Assembly: GCA_902462665.1 (NCBI GenBank)
Contig: CABQCM010000132.1
Span: 1 to 5,231, forward strand
Origin: an uncultured Oscillospiraceae bacterium
GTDB taxonomy: Bacteria; Bacillota; Clostridia; Oscillospirales; Acutalibacteraceae
Direction: 5' to 3'
DNA length: 5,231 bases
Positions 1-4,777 of the stretch are shown here, one piece after another (the first letter of the stretch is position 1; the number at the start of each line of letters is the position of its first letter). The notes below the pieces were generated by a model. That model had not been told where the DNA came from. It did not search any database and saw only the letters and a program-made list of their open reading frames with translations. Position numbers and translations under genes: made by a program.

Positions 1-74
1 TGGAGCACTATTTGGACGAGCATGGCATTGCCCAGGTAAGCGATTTGACCGGCGGTGTGCGCGCGTGGGAGTAA
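1..74 (+). CDS. C-terminal end of an upstream gene (rhodanese-like or dihydroorotate dehydrogenase-like tail), partial
   Basis: Reading from base 3, 23 codons are open up to TAA at 72-74. The tail ends in VSDLTGGVRAWE. The pattern of a helix (YLDEHG), a strand (AQVSDL) and then GG-x-x-AW resembles the end of rhodanese domains, whose last strand and turn often read L-x-GG-x-x-AW. The C-terminus of class 1B dihydroorotate dehydrogenases has a similar outline (YL-x-x-HG-x-x-x-V-x-DL-x-G), so that alternative stays open. The catalytic part lies left of the window, so function cannot be decided. The gene ends 37 bases before the histidine phosphatase start with no terminator between, so the two are probably co-transcribed. 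Confidence that this is a real gene end is fair; confidence in the family is low. Confidence 0.55.
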   Translation, partial: EHYLDEHGIAQVSDLTGGVRAWE

Positions 75-111
75 TCCGGCGCGTTGCCGAACTCGACAGG
101 GAAAGGACGGC

Positions 112-801
112 ATGGCATTGAAGACAACGATTATTCTGGTGCGTCACTGCGAAGCGCAGGGCAATCACGAGCGGATATTTCAAGGGGCGACGGACTGCGA
201 TATTACCGAGCGGGGACAGCGCCAGCTGGAAGCGCTGAGCGAGCGATTCCAAACAGTGGCGTTTGACGCGCTTTATTCCAGCCCTTTGCTGCGCGCGCGG
301 CGCACTGCCGAGGCGGTCAACCGTTACCACGGTCTGCCGATGCAGGTGGAAAGCGGTCTGCGAGAGATTAATGCCGGCCATTGGGAGGGCAAACGCTGGG
401 CCGACTTTCCCCGCCTTTATCCCGAGGAGGCGCGGGATTGGAACCTCGCTCCATGGGATTTTGCGCCCGTGGGGGGCGAGACCATGCGCGAGGTGTTTGT
501 CCGCATAGCAAACGCCGTATCCGGTATTGTTCAAAAGGAGCAGGGGCGCACTGTGGCGGTGGTTAGTCATGGCTGTGCCATTCGCAACCTGCTATGTTAT
601 GCTCACGGCTGGCCCATAGAGCGGCTCAACGAGGTGGAATGGTGCGATAATACCGCCGTCAGCGTGCTGGAGTTTGAGGAGGACGGGAGCATTACGGTTG
701 TGTTGGAAAACGACGCGTCCCATCTGAATGAGGACTTGTCCACCTTTGCGCGACAGGAATGGTGGAAGAAGGAAAACCGGGAACAGCTCAAATTTGGATA
801 A
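112..801 (+). CDS. Histidine phosphatase family protein (phosphoglycerate mutase-like)
   Basis: This is a 229-aa cytoplasmic protein of the histidine phosphatase superfamily (branch 1), enzymes that transfer a phosphoryl group through a phosphohistidine. Visible motifs are LVRHCEAQGN at residues 9-18 with catalytic Arg11-His12, SSPLLRARRTA at 56-66 (phosphate-binding Arg61), LREINAGHWEG at 83-93 (likely acid Glu85), and VVSHGCAIRNLL at 150-161 (second catalytic His153). The usual RHG signature reads RHC here. The C-terminus (NDASHLNEDLSTFARQ, then a WWKK stretch) is typical, from memory, of a clostridial subgroup. ATG at 112 is chosen because AAAGGA at 102-107 precedes it; an upstream in-frame GTG at 55 would overlap the preceding gene and add 19 residues that do not fit the family, whose N-terminal strand starts just before RHG. 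ruvX follows after 45 bases. Members include phosphoglycerate mutases, broad-specificity phosphatases and cobalamin-pathway phosphatases. Nothing here settles the substrate. Confidence 0.93.
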   Translation: MALKTTIILVRHCEAQGNHERIFQGATDCDITERGQRQLEALSERFQTVAFDALYSSPLLRARRTAEAVNRYHGLPMQVESGLREINAGHWEGKRWADFPRLYPEEARDWNLAPWDFAPVGGETMREVFVRIANAVSGIVQKEQGRTVAVVSHGCAIRNLLCYAHGWPIERLNEVEWCDNTAVSVLEFEEDGSITVVLENDASHLNEDLSTFARQEWWKKENREQLKFG

Positions 802-846
802 TTGTTTTGCTGATAGAGGAAAACGTTACATAAGGAGACGGGATGC

Positions 847-1275
847 ATGGTAATTCTCGCAGTGGATTACGGCGATGCGCGTACCGGGCTTGCGGTCTGC
901 GATCAAGGGGAATTGCTGGCCTCTCCCGCCGGCGTCATCGCCGAACGAAACCCGCAGCGTTGCTTGGATAAAATTGCGGCCGAGGCTCAGAGACTGGGAG
1001 CAGCCCTTTTGGTGGTGGGGTTGCCGCTGAATATGGACGGATCCTTTGGCCCACGCGCAGAGAAATGCCGCGATTTTGCCACGCAGCTGGGGGAACGCTG
1101 CGGCCTACCGGTGGAGCTGTGGGACGAACGATGTACAACGGTGGCGGCCCATCAGGCTCTCAACGTTACCGATACCCGCGGCAAAAAGCGCAAAGCCGTG
1201 GTGGACGCGGTAGCGGCGGTGCTGATTCTGGAAGGATATCTGGCTTATCGGAAAAATCAGGCTTCGGCAACATAG
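847..1275 (+). CDS. ruvX: RuvX/YqgF family putative Holliday junction resolvase / pre-16S rRNA nuclease
   Basis: This 142-aa cytoplasmic protein has the full length of the RuvX/YqgF family, an RNase H-like fold. In E. coli the family member is required for 16S rRNA 5'-end maturation, and a Holliday-junction resolvase role has also been proposed. Visible signatures are LAVDYGDARTGLAV at residues 4-17 (first acidic metal ligand Asp7), VVGLPLNMDGSFGPRA at 56-71, LWDERCTTVAA at 91-101, and VVDAVAAVLILEGYL at 118-132 with the distal Asp120. The motif usually written DERLTT has Cys96 in place of Leu. ATG 847 is set by AAGGAG at 832-837, nine bases upstream; the ATG at 843 is out of frame. The gene lies 45 bases behind the histidine phosphatase without a terminator and is followed by a long hairpin, so the two probably share a transcript. 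The family assignment is secure; the in-vivo role is taken from homologues. Confidence 0.96.
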   Translation: MVILAVDYGDARTGLAVCDQGELLASPAGVIAERNPQRCLDKIAAEAQRLGAALLVVGLPLNMDGSFGPRAEKCRDFATQLGERCGLPVELWDERCTTVAAHQALNVTDTRGKKRKAVVDAVAAVLILEGYLAYRKNQASAT

Positions 1276-1306
1276 CGGACTCAAATAAGTTCTTTAGAAA
1301 GTAATG

Positions 1307-1346
1307 GCCGTCCGGCTTATCCCATGAAAAGGATAAGCTGGACGGC
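1307..1346 (+). terminator. Long hairpin downstream of ruvX, probable terminator
   Basis: A 16-base arm at 1307-1322 pairs with 1331-1346 around the 8-base loop CATGAAAA. All 16 positions can pair in RNA, 15 Watson-Crick and one G-U. It lies 31 bases after the ruvX stop. The T tract is poor: only TTTT at 1354-1357, seven bases past the stem. Termination is therefore plausible but not textbook. On the other strand the loop supplies T's, but no gene there needs a terminator. The right arm overlaps the possible -35 box of the next gene, so it could also act as a regulatory or boundary element. Confidence 0.6.
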
Positions 1347-1367
1347 TGTGAGGTTTTCCGGTATGAT
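1339..1367 (+). promoter_or_regulatory. Possible sigma-A promoter for the MFS gene
   Basis: TGGACG at 1339-1344 (four of six matches to TTGACA) lies 17 bases before TATGAT at 1362-1367 (five of six matches to TATAAT). Transcription would begin near 1374 and give a leader of about 28 bases carrying the AGGAGG ribosome site. The -35 box lies inside the right arm of the hairpin at 1307-1346. This is a reading from sequence only; a weak -35 like this is often found by chance. Confidence 0.35.
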
Positions 1368-1401
1368 TGCTTTGTGCGTTCATGGTGGATAGGAGGATAA
1401 T

Positions 1402-2613
1402 ATGGCAACTCTGCTTCTTATCTTGATTTACATTGCGTTTGTCGGGCTGGGAATTCCCGATTCCTTGTTTGGCACGGCCTGGCCCGCCATTTATCCGGAA
1501 TTTGGTCTTCCGGTCTCAGCCGCAGGCGGCGTTACCCTGCTGGTTTCGGGCTGTACCGTGGCGTCGAGCTTGGTGAGCGCGAGAATCATTCACCGGCTTG
1601 GCACGGCCAAGGTGACGGCTATCAGTACGATCATGACCGCCGTGGCTTTGTTGGGATTCTCCTTTTCGAACGGAATCGGCTGGTTTTGTTTGTTGGCCGT
1701 GCCGTTGGGGTTGGGAGCCGGAGCGATTGACTCGGCGCTGAATAATTACGTTGCGCTGCATTACAAAGCATCGCATATGAATTTTTTGCATTGCGCTTAT
1801 GGTGTTGGCGTTTCGCTTAGTCCCTATCTGATGTCGTTGTTCCTTACCGGCGCGGGCGGCTGGCGTACAGGGTATCGGGCCGCGTTTGTGATTCAGAGCG
1901 TGATTGCGCTGCTGACGGTGATTGCTTTGCCCCTCTGGGGACGGGCGCATCCTGCGGCGCTGGAGAGCGGGGAGGAAGCCTCCTCCAAAACCGTTGGCTT
2001 GACCGGTCTGGTACGGATACCGGGTGTTCCGATCGTCTGGCTGATGTTCATCAGCTCTTGCGCCATCGAGTATACCTGCGGGGCGTGGGGCAGCACCTTT
2101 TTGGTCGGTGCCAAGACCATGCCGGTGGAGCAGGCCGCCGAAGCAATTACCTTCTATTATCTAGGAATGACGCTGGGACGCTTCCTGTCGGGAGTATTGT
2201 CGGTCAAGCTATCCAGCTGGAGACTCATTTACATCGGTATGGGCGTGGTGCTGGGCGCAATCGGTCTGCTCCTTTTGCCGCTGCCGCCGGTCATCGCGGG
2301 TGGGGCACTGTTTTTCATCGGTCTGGGCAATGGTCCGGTTTTTCCGAACTTGATTCATTTAACTCCCCGGAATTTTGGCGCGGATGTTTCCCAGTCGGTA
2401 ATGGGTTCGCAGATGGCGGCCGCTTATATCGGGGTTATGTTGATTCCGCCCATCTTCGGCTTTTTCGCTCAGAGCGTGGGAGCGGGGATTTTCCCCTATT
2501 TCCTTTTGGCGCTGTTTGTTGTCATGACCGGCGCAGCGATGGCCATGCGAAGGGTGCTGAACAGAGAAAAACTACTATTGTTTGCCAAGGAGAAACACGG
2601 TGGATCGACGTAA
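1402..2613 (+). CDS. MFS transporter, 12 transmembrane segments, substrate unknown
   Basis: This 403-aa inner-membrane protein of the Major Facilitator Superfamily has the usual length and layout. About twelve hydrophobic segments can be seen near residues 4-20, 43-62, 70-88, 92-108, 127-150, 157-178, 207-225, 246-268, 272-292, 297-316, 333-357 and 363-383, with the polar central loop at 180-206 separating the two six-helix halves. GIPDSLFGTAWPAIYPEF at 17-34, DSALNNYVALHYKASHMNFLH at 110-130 and GLGNGPVFPNLIHLTP at 307-322 are blocks I associate with an abundant clostridial MFS group distantly like the FucP/sugar-proton symporters; this is from memory, and no substrate can be assigned. Residues 59-70 resemble motif A between helices 2 and 3. 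ATG 1402 is fixed by a perfect AGGAGG at 1391-1396, five bases upstream. It stands alone, 126 bases behind ruvX. The GRE pair lies more than 1.2 kb downstream beyond a terminator, so a shared pathway is only a guess. Confidence 0.93.
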   Translation: MATLLLILIYIAFVGLGIPDSLFGTAWPAIYPEFGLPVSAAGGVTLLVSGCTVASSLVSARIIHRLGTAKVTAISTIMTAVALLGFSFSNGIGWFCLLAVPLGLGAGAIDSALNNYVALHYKASHMNFLHCAYGVGVSLSPYLMSLFLTGAGGWRTGYRAAFVIQSVIALLTVIALPLWGRAHPAALESGEEASSKTVGLTGLVRIPGVPIVWLMFISSCAIEYTCGAWGSTFLVGAKTMPVEQAAEAITFYYLGMTLGRFLSGVLSVKLSSWRLIYIGMGVVLGAIGLLLLPLPPVIAGGALFFIGLGNGPVFPNLIHLTPRNFGADVSQSVMGSQMAAAYIGVMLIPPIFGFFAQSVGAGIFPYFLLALFVVMTGAAMAMRRVLNREKLLLFAKEKHGGST

Positions 2614-2857
2614 ATAAGAGCACTGGCAGCGTTGCCCTCGGTGCTAGGGCGCCTCGTCCGTCTCGCCAAATTCTCTTTTTCACGGTCGAAAACCTCCGAA
2701 GAACTGGGCTTTTGTGTCAAAAGAGCGGCTGGCAAGGCCGCAGACTGCCGGCGGGCTGTGCCCAGCCGTTGCCGATAACGCTGCAAGCCGCTGTTTCCGC
2801 CGCCAGCAGGTGTGTATACCATGATTCAGCAAAAGAAAACGGAGCGCCAGAGGATTA
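2614..2857 (+). repeat. GC-rich structured intergenic region, candidate dispersed repeat or RNA element
   Basis: No convincing gene lies here, although chance reading frames cross it on both strands. Hairpins visible by eye: AGCAC 2619-2623 with GTGCT 2641-2645 enclosing GGCA/TGCC (2625-2628/2633-2636); alternatively GCCCT 2634-2638 with AGGGC 2646-2650; CTTTTG 2709-2714 with CAAAAG 2718-2723 around the 3-base loop TGT; and a 9-bp stem 2724-2732 with 2762-2770 (one G-U pair). The last two stems are directly adjacent and could stack. The first hairpin starts five bases after the MFS stop and could end that transcript, although no T tract follows immediately (a T-rich run is at 2671-2680). Composition changes to AT-rich around 2870. 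Such blocks between clostridial genes are often multicopy, but copy number cannot be seen in this window. Confidence 0.4.
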
Positions 2858-2886
2858 GCCGAGATGAGATAACGAAGTTTTTATAA
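2821..2886 (+). other. Mini-ORF of 21 codons at the edge of the AT-rich island
   Basis: ATG 2821 opens a short frame ending in TAA 2884-2886, encoding a charged peptide that starts MIQQKKTERQRISRDE. No good Shine-Dalgarno sequence precedes it; the nearest AGG, at 2798-2800, is 20 bases away. It could be the truncated 5' end of a gene cut off where the AT-rich segment begins, part of a repeat, or chance. No function is proposed. Confidence 0.15.
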
Positions 2887-2890
2887 GCGA

Positions 2891-2929
2891 TTGAAACAGC
2901 GTGATTTGACCGCTTAGATGCTATATTAT
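2891..2929 (+). promoter_or_regulatory. Promoter-like region upstream of the DUF6886-like gene
   Basis: The stretch contains TTGAAA (2891-2896), TTGACC (2906-2911) and the AT-rich run TATATTAT (2922-2929), but the spacings are awkward. TTGAAA stands 17 bases before TTAGAT (2914-2919), which matches TATAAT at only three of six positions; TTGACC is only 12 bases from TATTAT. The gene after it has no close upstream partner and so needs a start site nearby, but I cannot fix which boxes are used. Confidence 0.3.
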
Positions 2930-2969
2930 GCGGAAGAGATTATCTATATTGCCTGGTAGGGAGGTCAGT

Positions 2970-3491
2970 ATGCGATTATTTCATGTAAGTGAAGAAAGTG
3001 ATATTTTAGAGTTTTCTCCACGGATTCCTGAGAGAAACGATTTAGATAAGAGTACGGGTTTAGTTTGGGCGGTTAGTGAGAAATGCCTATCAAACTTTTT
3101 AACGCCACGCAACTGTCCCAGAGTAACTTATCATATAGGAGAAAATACCACTCAACAAGATAAAATCAAGTTTTTCTCTTCTTCTACGCAAACTCATGCC
3201 GTTATAATAGAAGCAAAATGGCTTGAGGTTATACGAAATACCACTTTGTATGTATACGAGTTTGACCCAAGCAATTTTGAATTACAAGATGATGTTGCGG
3301 GATATTATGTTTCTAAAGCCGTAGAAAAGCCAATTAACCAATTCGTTCTTAATGATTTGATGATGGAACTTATAGAGCGAAATATCGAAATTAGAATTGT
3401 AGATAACTTATGGACAATTGCCGAACAGGTTAAAGTATCAACATTGAACTGGTCTTTATGTAGAATGGCATTTGCTCAACCGAAGTTATAA
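2970..3491 (+). CDS. DUF6886-like protein of unknown function, AT-rich and probably acquired
   Basis: This 173-aa soluble protein has no signal peptide or membrane segment. Its pattern matches a family I recall as DUF6886: MRLFHVSEES at the N-terminus, FSPRIPERNDLD at 15-26, GLVWAVSE at 30-37, FLTPRNCPRVTYH at 43-55, YVYEFDP at 94-100, GYYVS at 111-115, and WSLCRMAFAQP at 161-171. No reaction is known to me. The opening H-x-SE and the central LVWA and PR-x-CPR blocks loosely recall small ADP-ribosyltransferase-like folds, which is speculation. ATG 2970 is preferred because AGGGAGG at 2958-2964 stands five bases before it and homologues start MRLFH; an in-frame ATG at 2928 would add 14 residues and has no ribosome site. 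G+C is about one third (22 of 60 bases at 3181-3240, 18 of 60 at 3301-3360), against 43 of 60 at 4081-4140 in the activase gene, suggesting transfer from an AT-rich Firmicute. The frame is intact. It is monocistronic, ending at a strong terminator. Confidence 0.85.
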   Translation: MRLFHVSEESDILEFSPRIPERNDLDKSTGLVWAVSEKCLSNFLTPRNCPRVTYHIGENTTQQDKIKFFSSSTQTHAVIIEAKWLEVIRNTTLYVYEFDPSNFELQDDVAGYYVSKAVEKPINQFVLNDLMMELIERNIEIRIVDNLWTIAEQVKVSTLNWSLCRMAFAQPKL

Positions 3492-3505
3492 GTATGATCT
3501 CCCAC

Positions 3506-3540
3506 ATGACATCTTTGCGGAATAGTCTGAAAAGTGTCAT
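3506..3540 (+). other. Hairpin just after the DUF6886-like gene
   Basis: ATGACA at 3506-3511 pairs with TGTCAT at 3535-3540, continued by CTTT 3513-3516 with AAAG 3531-3534, with T3512 bulged and a 14-base loop. It lies 14 bases after the stop and has no T tract. It could protect the 3' end of the message or be incidental; the efficient terminator is the one at 3576. Confidence 0.35.
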
Positions 3541-3575
3541 AGTGGATTATGTACCTCCAGAAAGAAATATATAGC

Positions 3576-3616
3576 AAAAATCGAGGCGGAGTTAACGAAC
3601 TCTACCTCGATTTTTT
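3576..3616 (+). terminator. Strong intrinsic terminator for the DUF6886-like gene
   Basis: The arm at 3576-3586 (AAAAATCGAGG) pairs with 3605-3615, and the inner stem GAGTT 3589-3593 pairs with AACTC 3598-3602 around the tetraloop AACG, leaving a small two-by-two internal loop. The structure ends in six T's at 3611-3616. The A run on the left and T run on the right make it bidirectional in principle. It separates the AT-rich gene from the GRE unit. Confidence 0.88.
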
Positions 3617-3735
3617 AAACTTTCGTTACGGAACTTCATCATTTTGGCGGCTCCGTTTTTGTGTTTTGAAAAAATACTATGCCACAGTCGTCAATAGCAC
3701 CATAAATTTTGTGTTCGTTTTGTCGGCATCTACCA
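3617..3735 (+). other. AT-rich non-coding spacer
   Basis: I see no gene here. A weak second hairpin is possible, ACGGA 3628-3632 with TCCGT 3652-3656, followed by T's to 3660 but with a 19-base loop; it may be a backup terminator. CGGCA at 3724-3728 is the reverse complement of TGCCG at 3751-3755 in the promoter that follows. Confidence 0.4.
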
Positions 3736-3764
3736 TTGAATTCTGACGGCTGCCGTGCTATGAT
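3736..3764 (+). promoter_or_regulatory. Sigma-A-type promoter of the glycyl radical enzyme unit, with palindrome in the spacer
   Basis: TTGAAT at 3736-3741 (four of six matches to TTGACA) and TATGAT at 3759-3764 (five of six matches to TATAAT) are separated by exactly 17 bases. Transcription would start near 3771, about 50 bases before the activase. The spacer holds ACGGCTGCCGT at 3746-3756, a perfect 5+1+5 palindrome. A protein bound there would block polymerase, so it is a candidate operator. CGGCA at 3724-3728, just upstream of the -35 box, may be an extra half site. Both boxes are read by eye; the regulator is not in this window. Confidence 0.6.
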
Positions 3765-3805
3765 GTGCGCAAATCGAGAACGCGCCGGGGAACTGCCCTG
3801 TGTGT

Positions 3806-3817
3806 AGGAGAGAAGGG
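3806..3817 (+). promoter_or_regulatory. Ribosome binding site that decides the activase start
   Basis: The purine run AGGAGAGAAGGG contains AGGAG (3806-3810) and GAAGGG (3812-3817). The latter ends six bases before TTG 3824. No comparable site precedes the in-frame GTG at 3800, and AGGAG itself lies inside that longer frame. This supports the rare TTG start. Confidence 0.6.
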
Positions 3818-3823
3818 CTGTGT

Positions 3824-4720
3824 TTGGAGGGAACGATTTTTAATATTCAGCGGTTTTCGCTGCACGATGGGCCGGGAATTCGCACGACGGTGTTTTTGGC
3901 CGGATGCAACCTGCGCTGCCAGTGGTGCCACAATCCCGAAAGCTTCACCGCGCGTGCGGTGGTGCGGCATTATCCCATGAAGTGCATTGGTTGCGCCAAG
4001 TGTATGGAGGTCTGTCCGTATCAATGCCACATCAGTGTGGATGGAGTGCACCGCATTCTGCGCAAGAATTGCACCGCCTGCGGCCGGTGCGCCGAAGCTT
4101 GTTGCGCCGGCGCGCTGGAGATGAGTAGCCACCGGGCAAGCAGTGAAGAAATTTTGGCCACCGTGCTGCTGGACCGGCCGTTTTATAAAGAAACGGGCGG
4201 CATGACTGTGTCGGGCGGGGAACCGATGCTGCAAAGTGAGTTCGCCTGTGAGCTACTGCGTATGGCGAAAGAAGCGGGTATTTCTACCGCGCTGGATACG
4301 GCGGGGGCTGTGCCGTGGGAGCGGTATGAAGCGTTACTGCCTTATTGCGATTTATTTTTATTTGACGTCAAATGCATGGAGCCGGAGACTCACCGCGCGG
4401 CGACGGGAGTAGACAACGCTTTGATTTTGGAGAACTTAACCCGGTTGTCCCAAAGCGGCGCGCGCCTTCTGGTTCGCACACCGGTCATTCCGGGGATCAA
4501 CGATAGCGAGGAAAATATGGCCGCGATGGCCGCCTTTCTTGCGCCGCTGGACGGGATTGAGGGGGTTGAACTGTTGCCCTATCACCCGTTGGGTGGAGGA
4601 AAGTATGAGTCGCTCGGCCTAACCTATCCGGCGCATGGCCTGACCCCGCCGCCGGGAGAGCGTATGGAGCAGTTGGCCGACGTCGTTCGGCGCGGCGGCG
4701 TAGACTGCAGGGTATCCTGA
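3824..4720 (+). CDS. Glycyl radical enzyme activating enzyme (radical SAM)
   Basis: This 298-aa cytoplasmic iron-sulfur protein uses S-adenosylmethionine to abstract a hydrogen from the glycine of a partner glycyl radical enzyme. The N-terminal block GTIFNIQRFSLHDGPGIRTT at residues 3-22 is the family hallmark. CNLRCQWC supplies the radical-SAM cluster ligands Cys28, Cys32 and Cys35. A ferredoxin-like insert carries two further 4Fe-4S motifs, Cys54/57/60/64 and Cys83/86/89/93, as in GRE activases other than the short PFL-activase. SGGEP at 130-134 is the SAM-binding GGE motif, and KETGG (122-126) precedes it. RTPVIPGIND at 218-227 and LLPYHPLGGGKYESLG at 250-265 are late family blocks. Length is normal. 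TTG 3824 gives the usual M-E-G-T-I-F start; a GTG at 3800 would add eight residues unlike the family. The GRE follows after 57 bases with a hairpin between, so the pair is almost certainly one operon with the activase first. The family is certain; the exact start is likely. Confidence 0.95.
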   Translation: MEGTIFNIQRFSLHDGPGIRTTVFLAGCNLRCQWCHNPESFTARAVVRHYPMKCIGCAKCMEVCPYQCHISVDGVHRILRKNCTACGRCAEACCAGALEMSSHRASSEEILATVLLDRPFYKETGGMTVSGGEPMLQSEFACELLRMAKEAGISTALDTAGAVPWERYEALLPYCDLFLFDVKCMEPETHRAATGVDNALILENLTRLSQSGARLLVRTPVIPGINDSEENMAAMAAFLAPLDGIEGVELLPYHPLGGGKYESLGLTYPAHGLTPPPGERMEQLADVVRRGGVDCRVS

Positions 4721-4724
4721 TGCC

Positions 4725-4747
4725 GTGTGCCGGGAAATACGGCGCAC
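4725..4747 (+). other. Intercistronic hairpin between activase and GRE
   Basis: GTGTGCCG at 4725-4732 pairs with CGGCGCAC at 4740-4747 over eight base pairs (one G-U), closing the 7-base loop GGAAATA. It starts four bases after the activase stop and ends 17 bases before the GRE ribosome site. No T tract follows, so it is not a good terminator. It may shield the 5' end of a processed GRE message or limit read-back decay, letting the GRE be made in excess of its activase; that role is inferred. Confidence 0.5.
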
Positions 4748-4777
4748 TGTATTCATTCATATTGGGAGGGAATCAAA

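Noticed and set aside
55..111. Upstream GTG start for the histidine phosphatase
   Set aside because: It overlaps the end of the preceding gene, lacks a ribosome site and adds residues unlike the family; ATG 112 is supported by AAAGGA.
2496..2822. Minus-strand frame of 108 codons
   Set aside because: It overlaps the MFS C-terminus in antisense and extends through the structured intergenic block, with no recognisable domain.
2058..2858. Long + strand frame (266 codons) overlapping the MFS 3' half and the following intergenic region
   Set aside because: It lies in a different frame over an obvious MFS gene, has no ribosome site, and its translation is arginine/glycine-rich low-quality sequence typical of a shadow frame.
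3628..3660. Second terminator (ACGGA/TCCGT plus T run)
   Set aside because: The stem is only 5 bp with a 19-base loop. It is noted in the spacer entry but is too weak to call.
3549..3746. 65-codon + strand frame
   Set aside because: The strong intrinsic terminator at 3576-3616 lies inside it, it has no clear ribosome site, and it runs into the GRE promoter.
3758..4234. Minus-strand frame of 158 codons
   Set aside because: It is antisense to the cysteine-motif region of the activase. Its His/Ala/Arg-rich composition is the mirror of the GC-rich coding strand.
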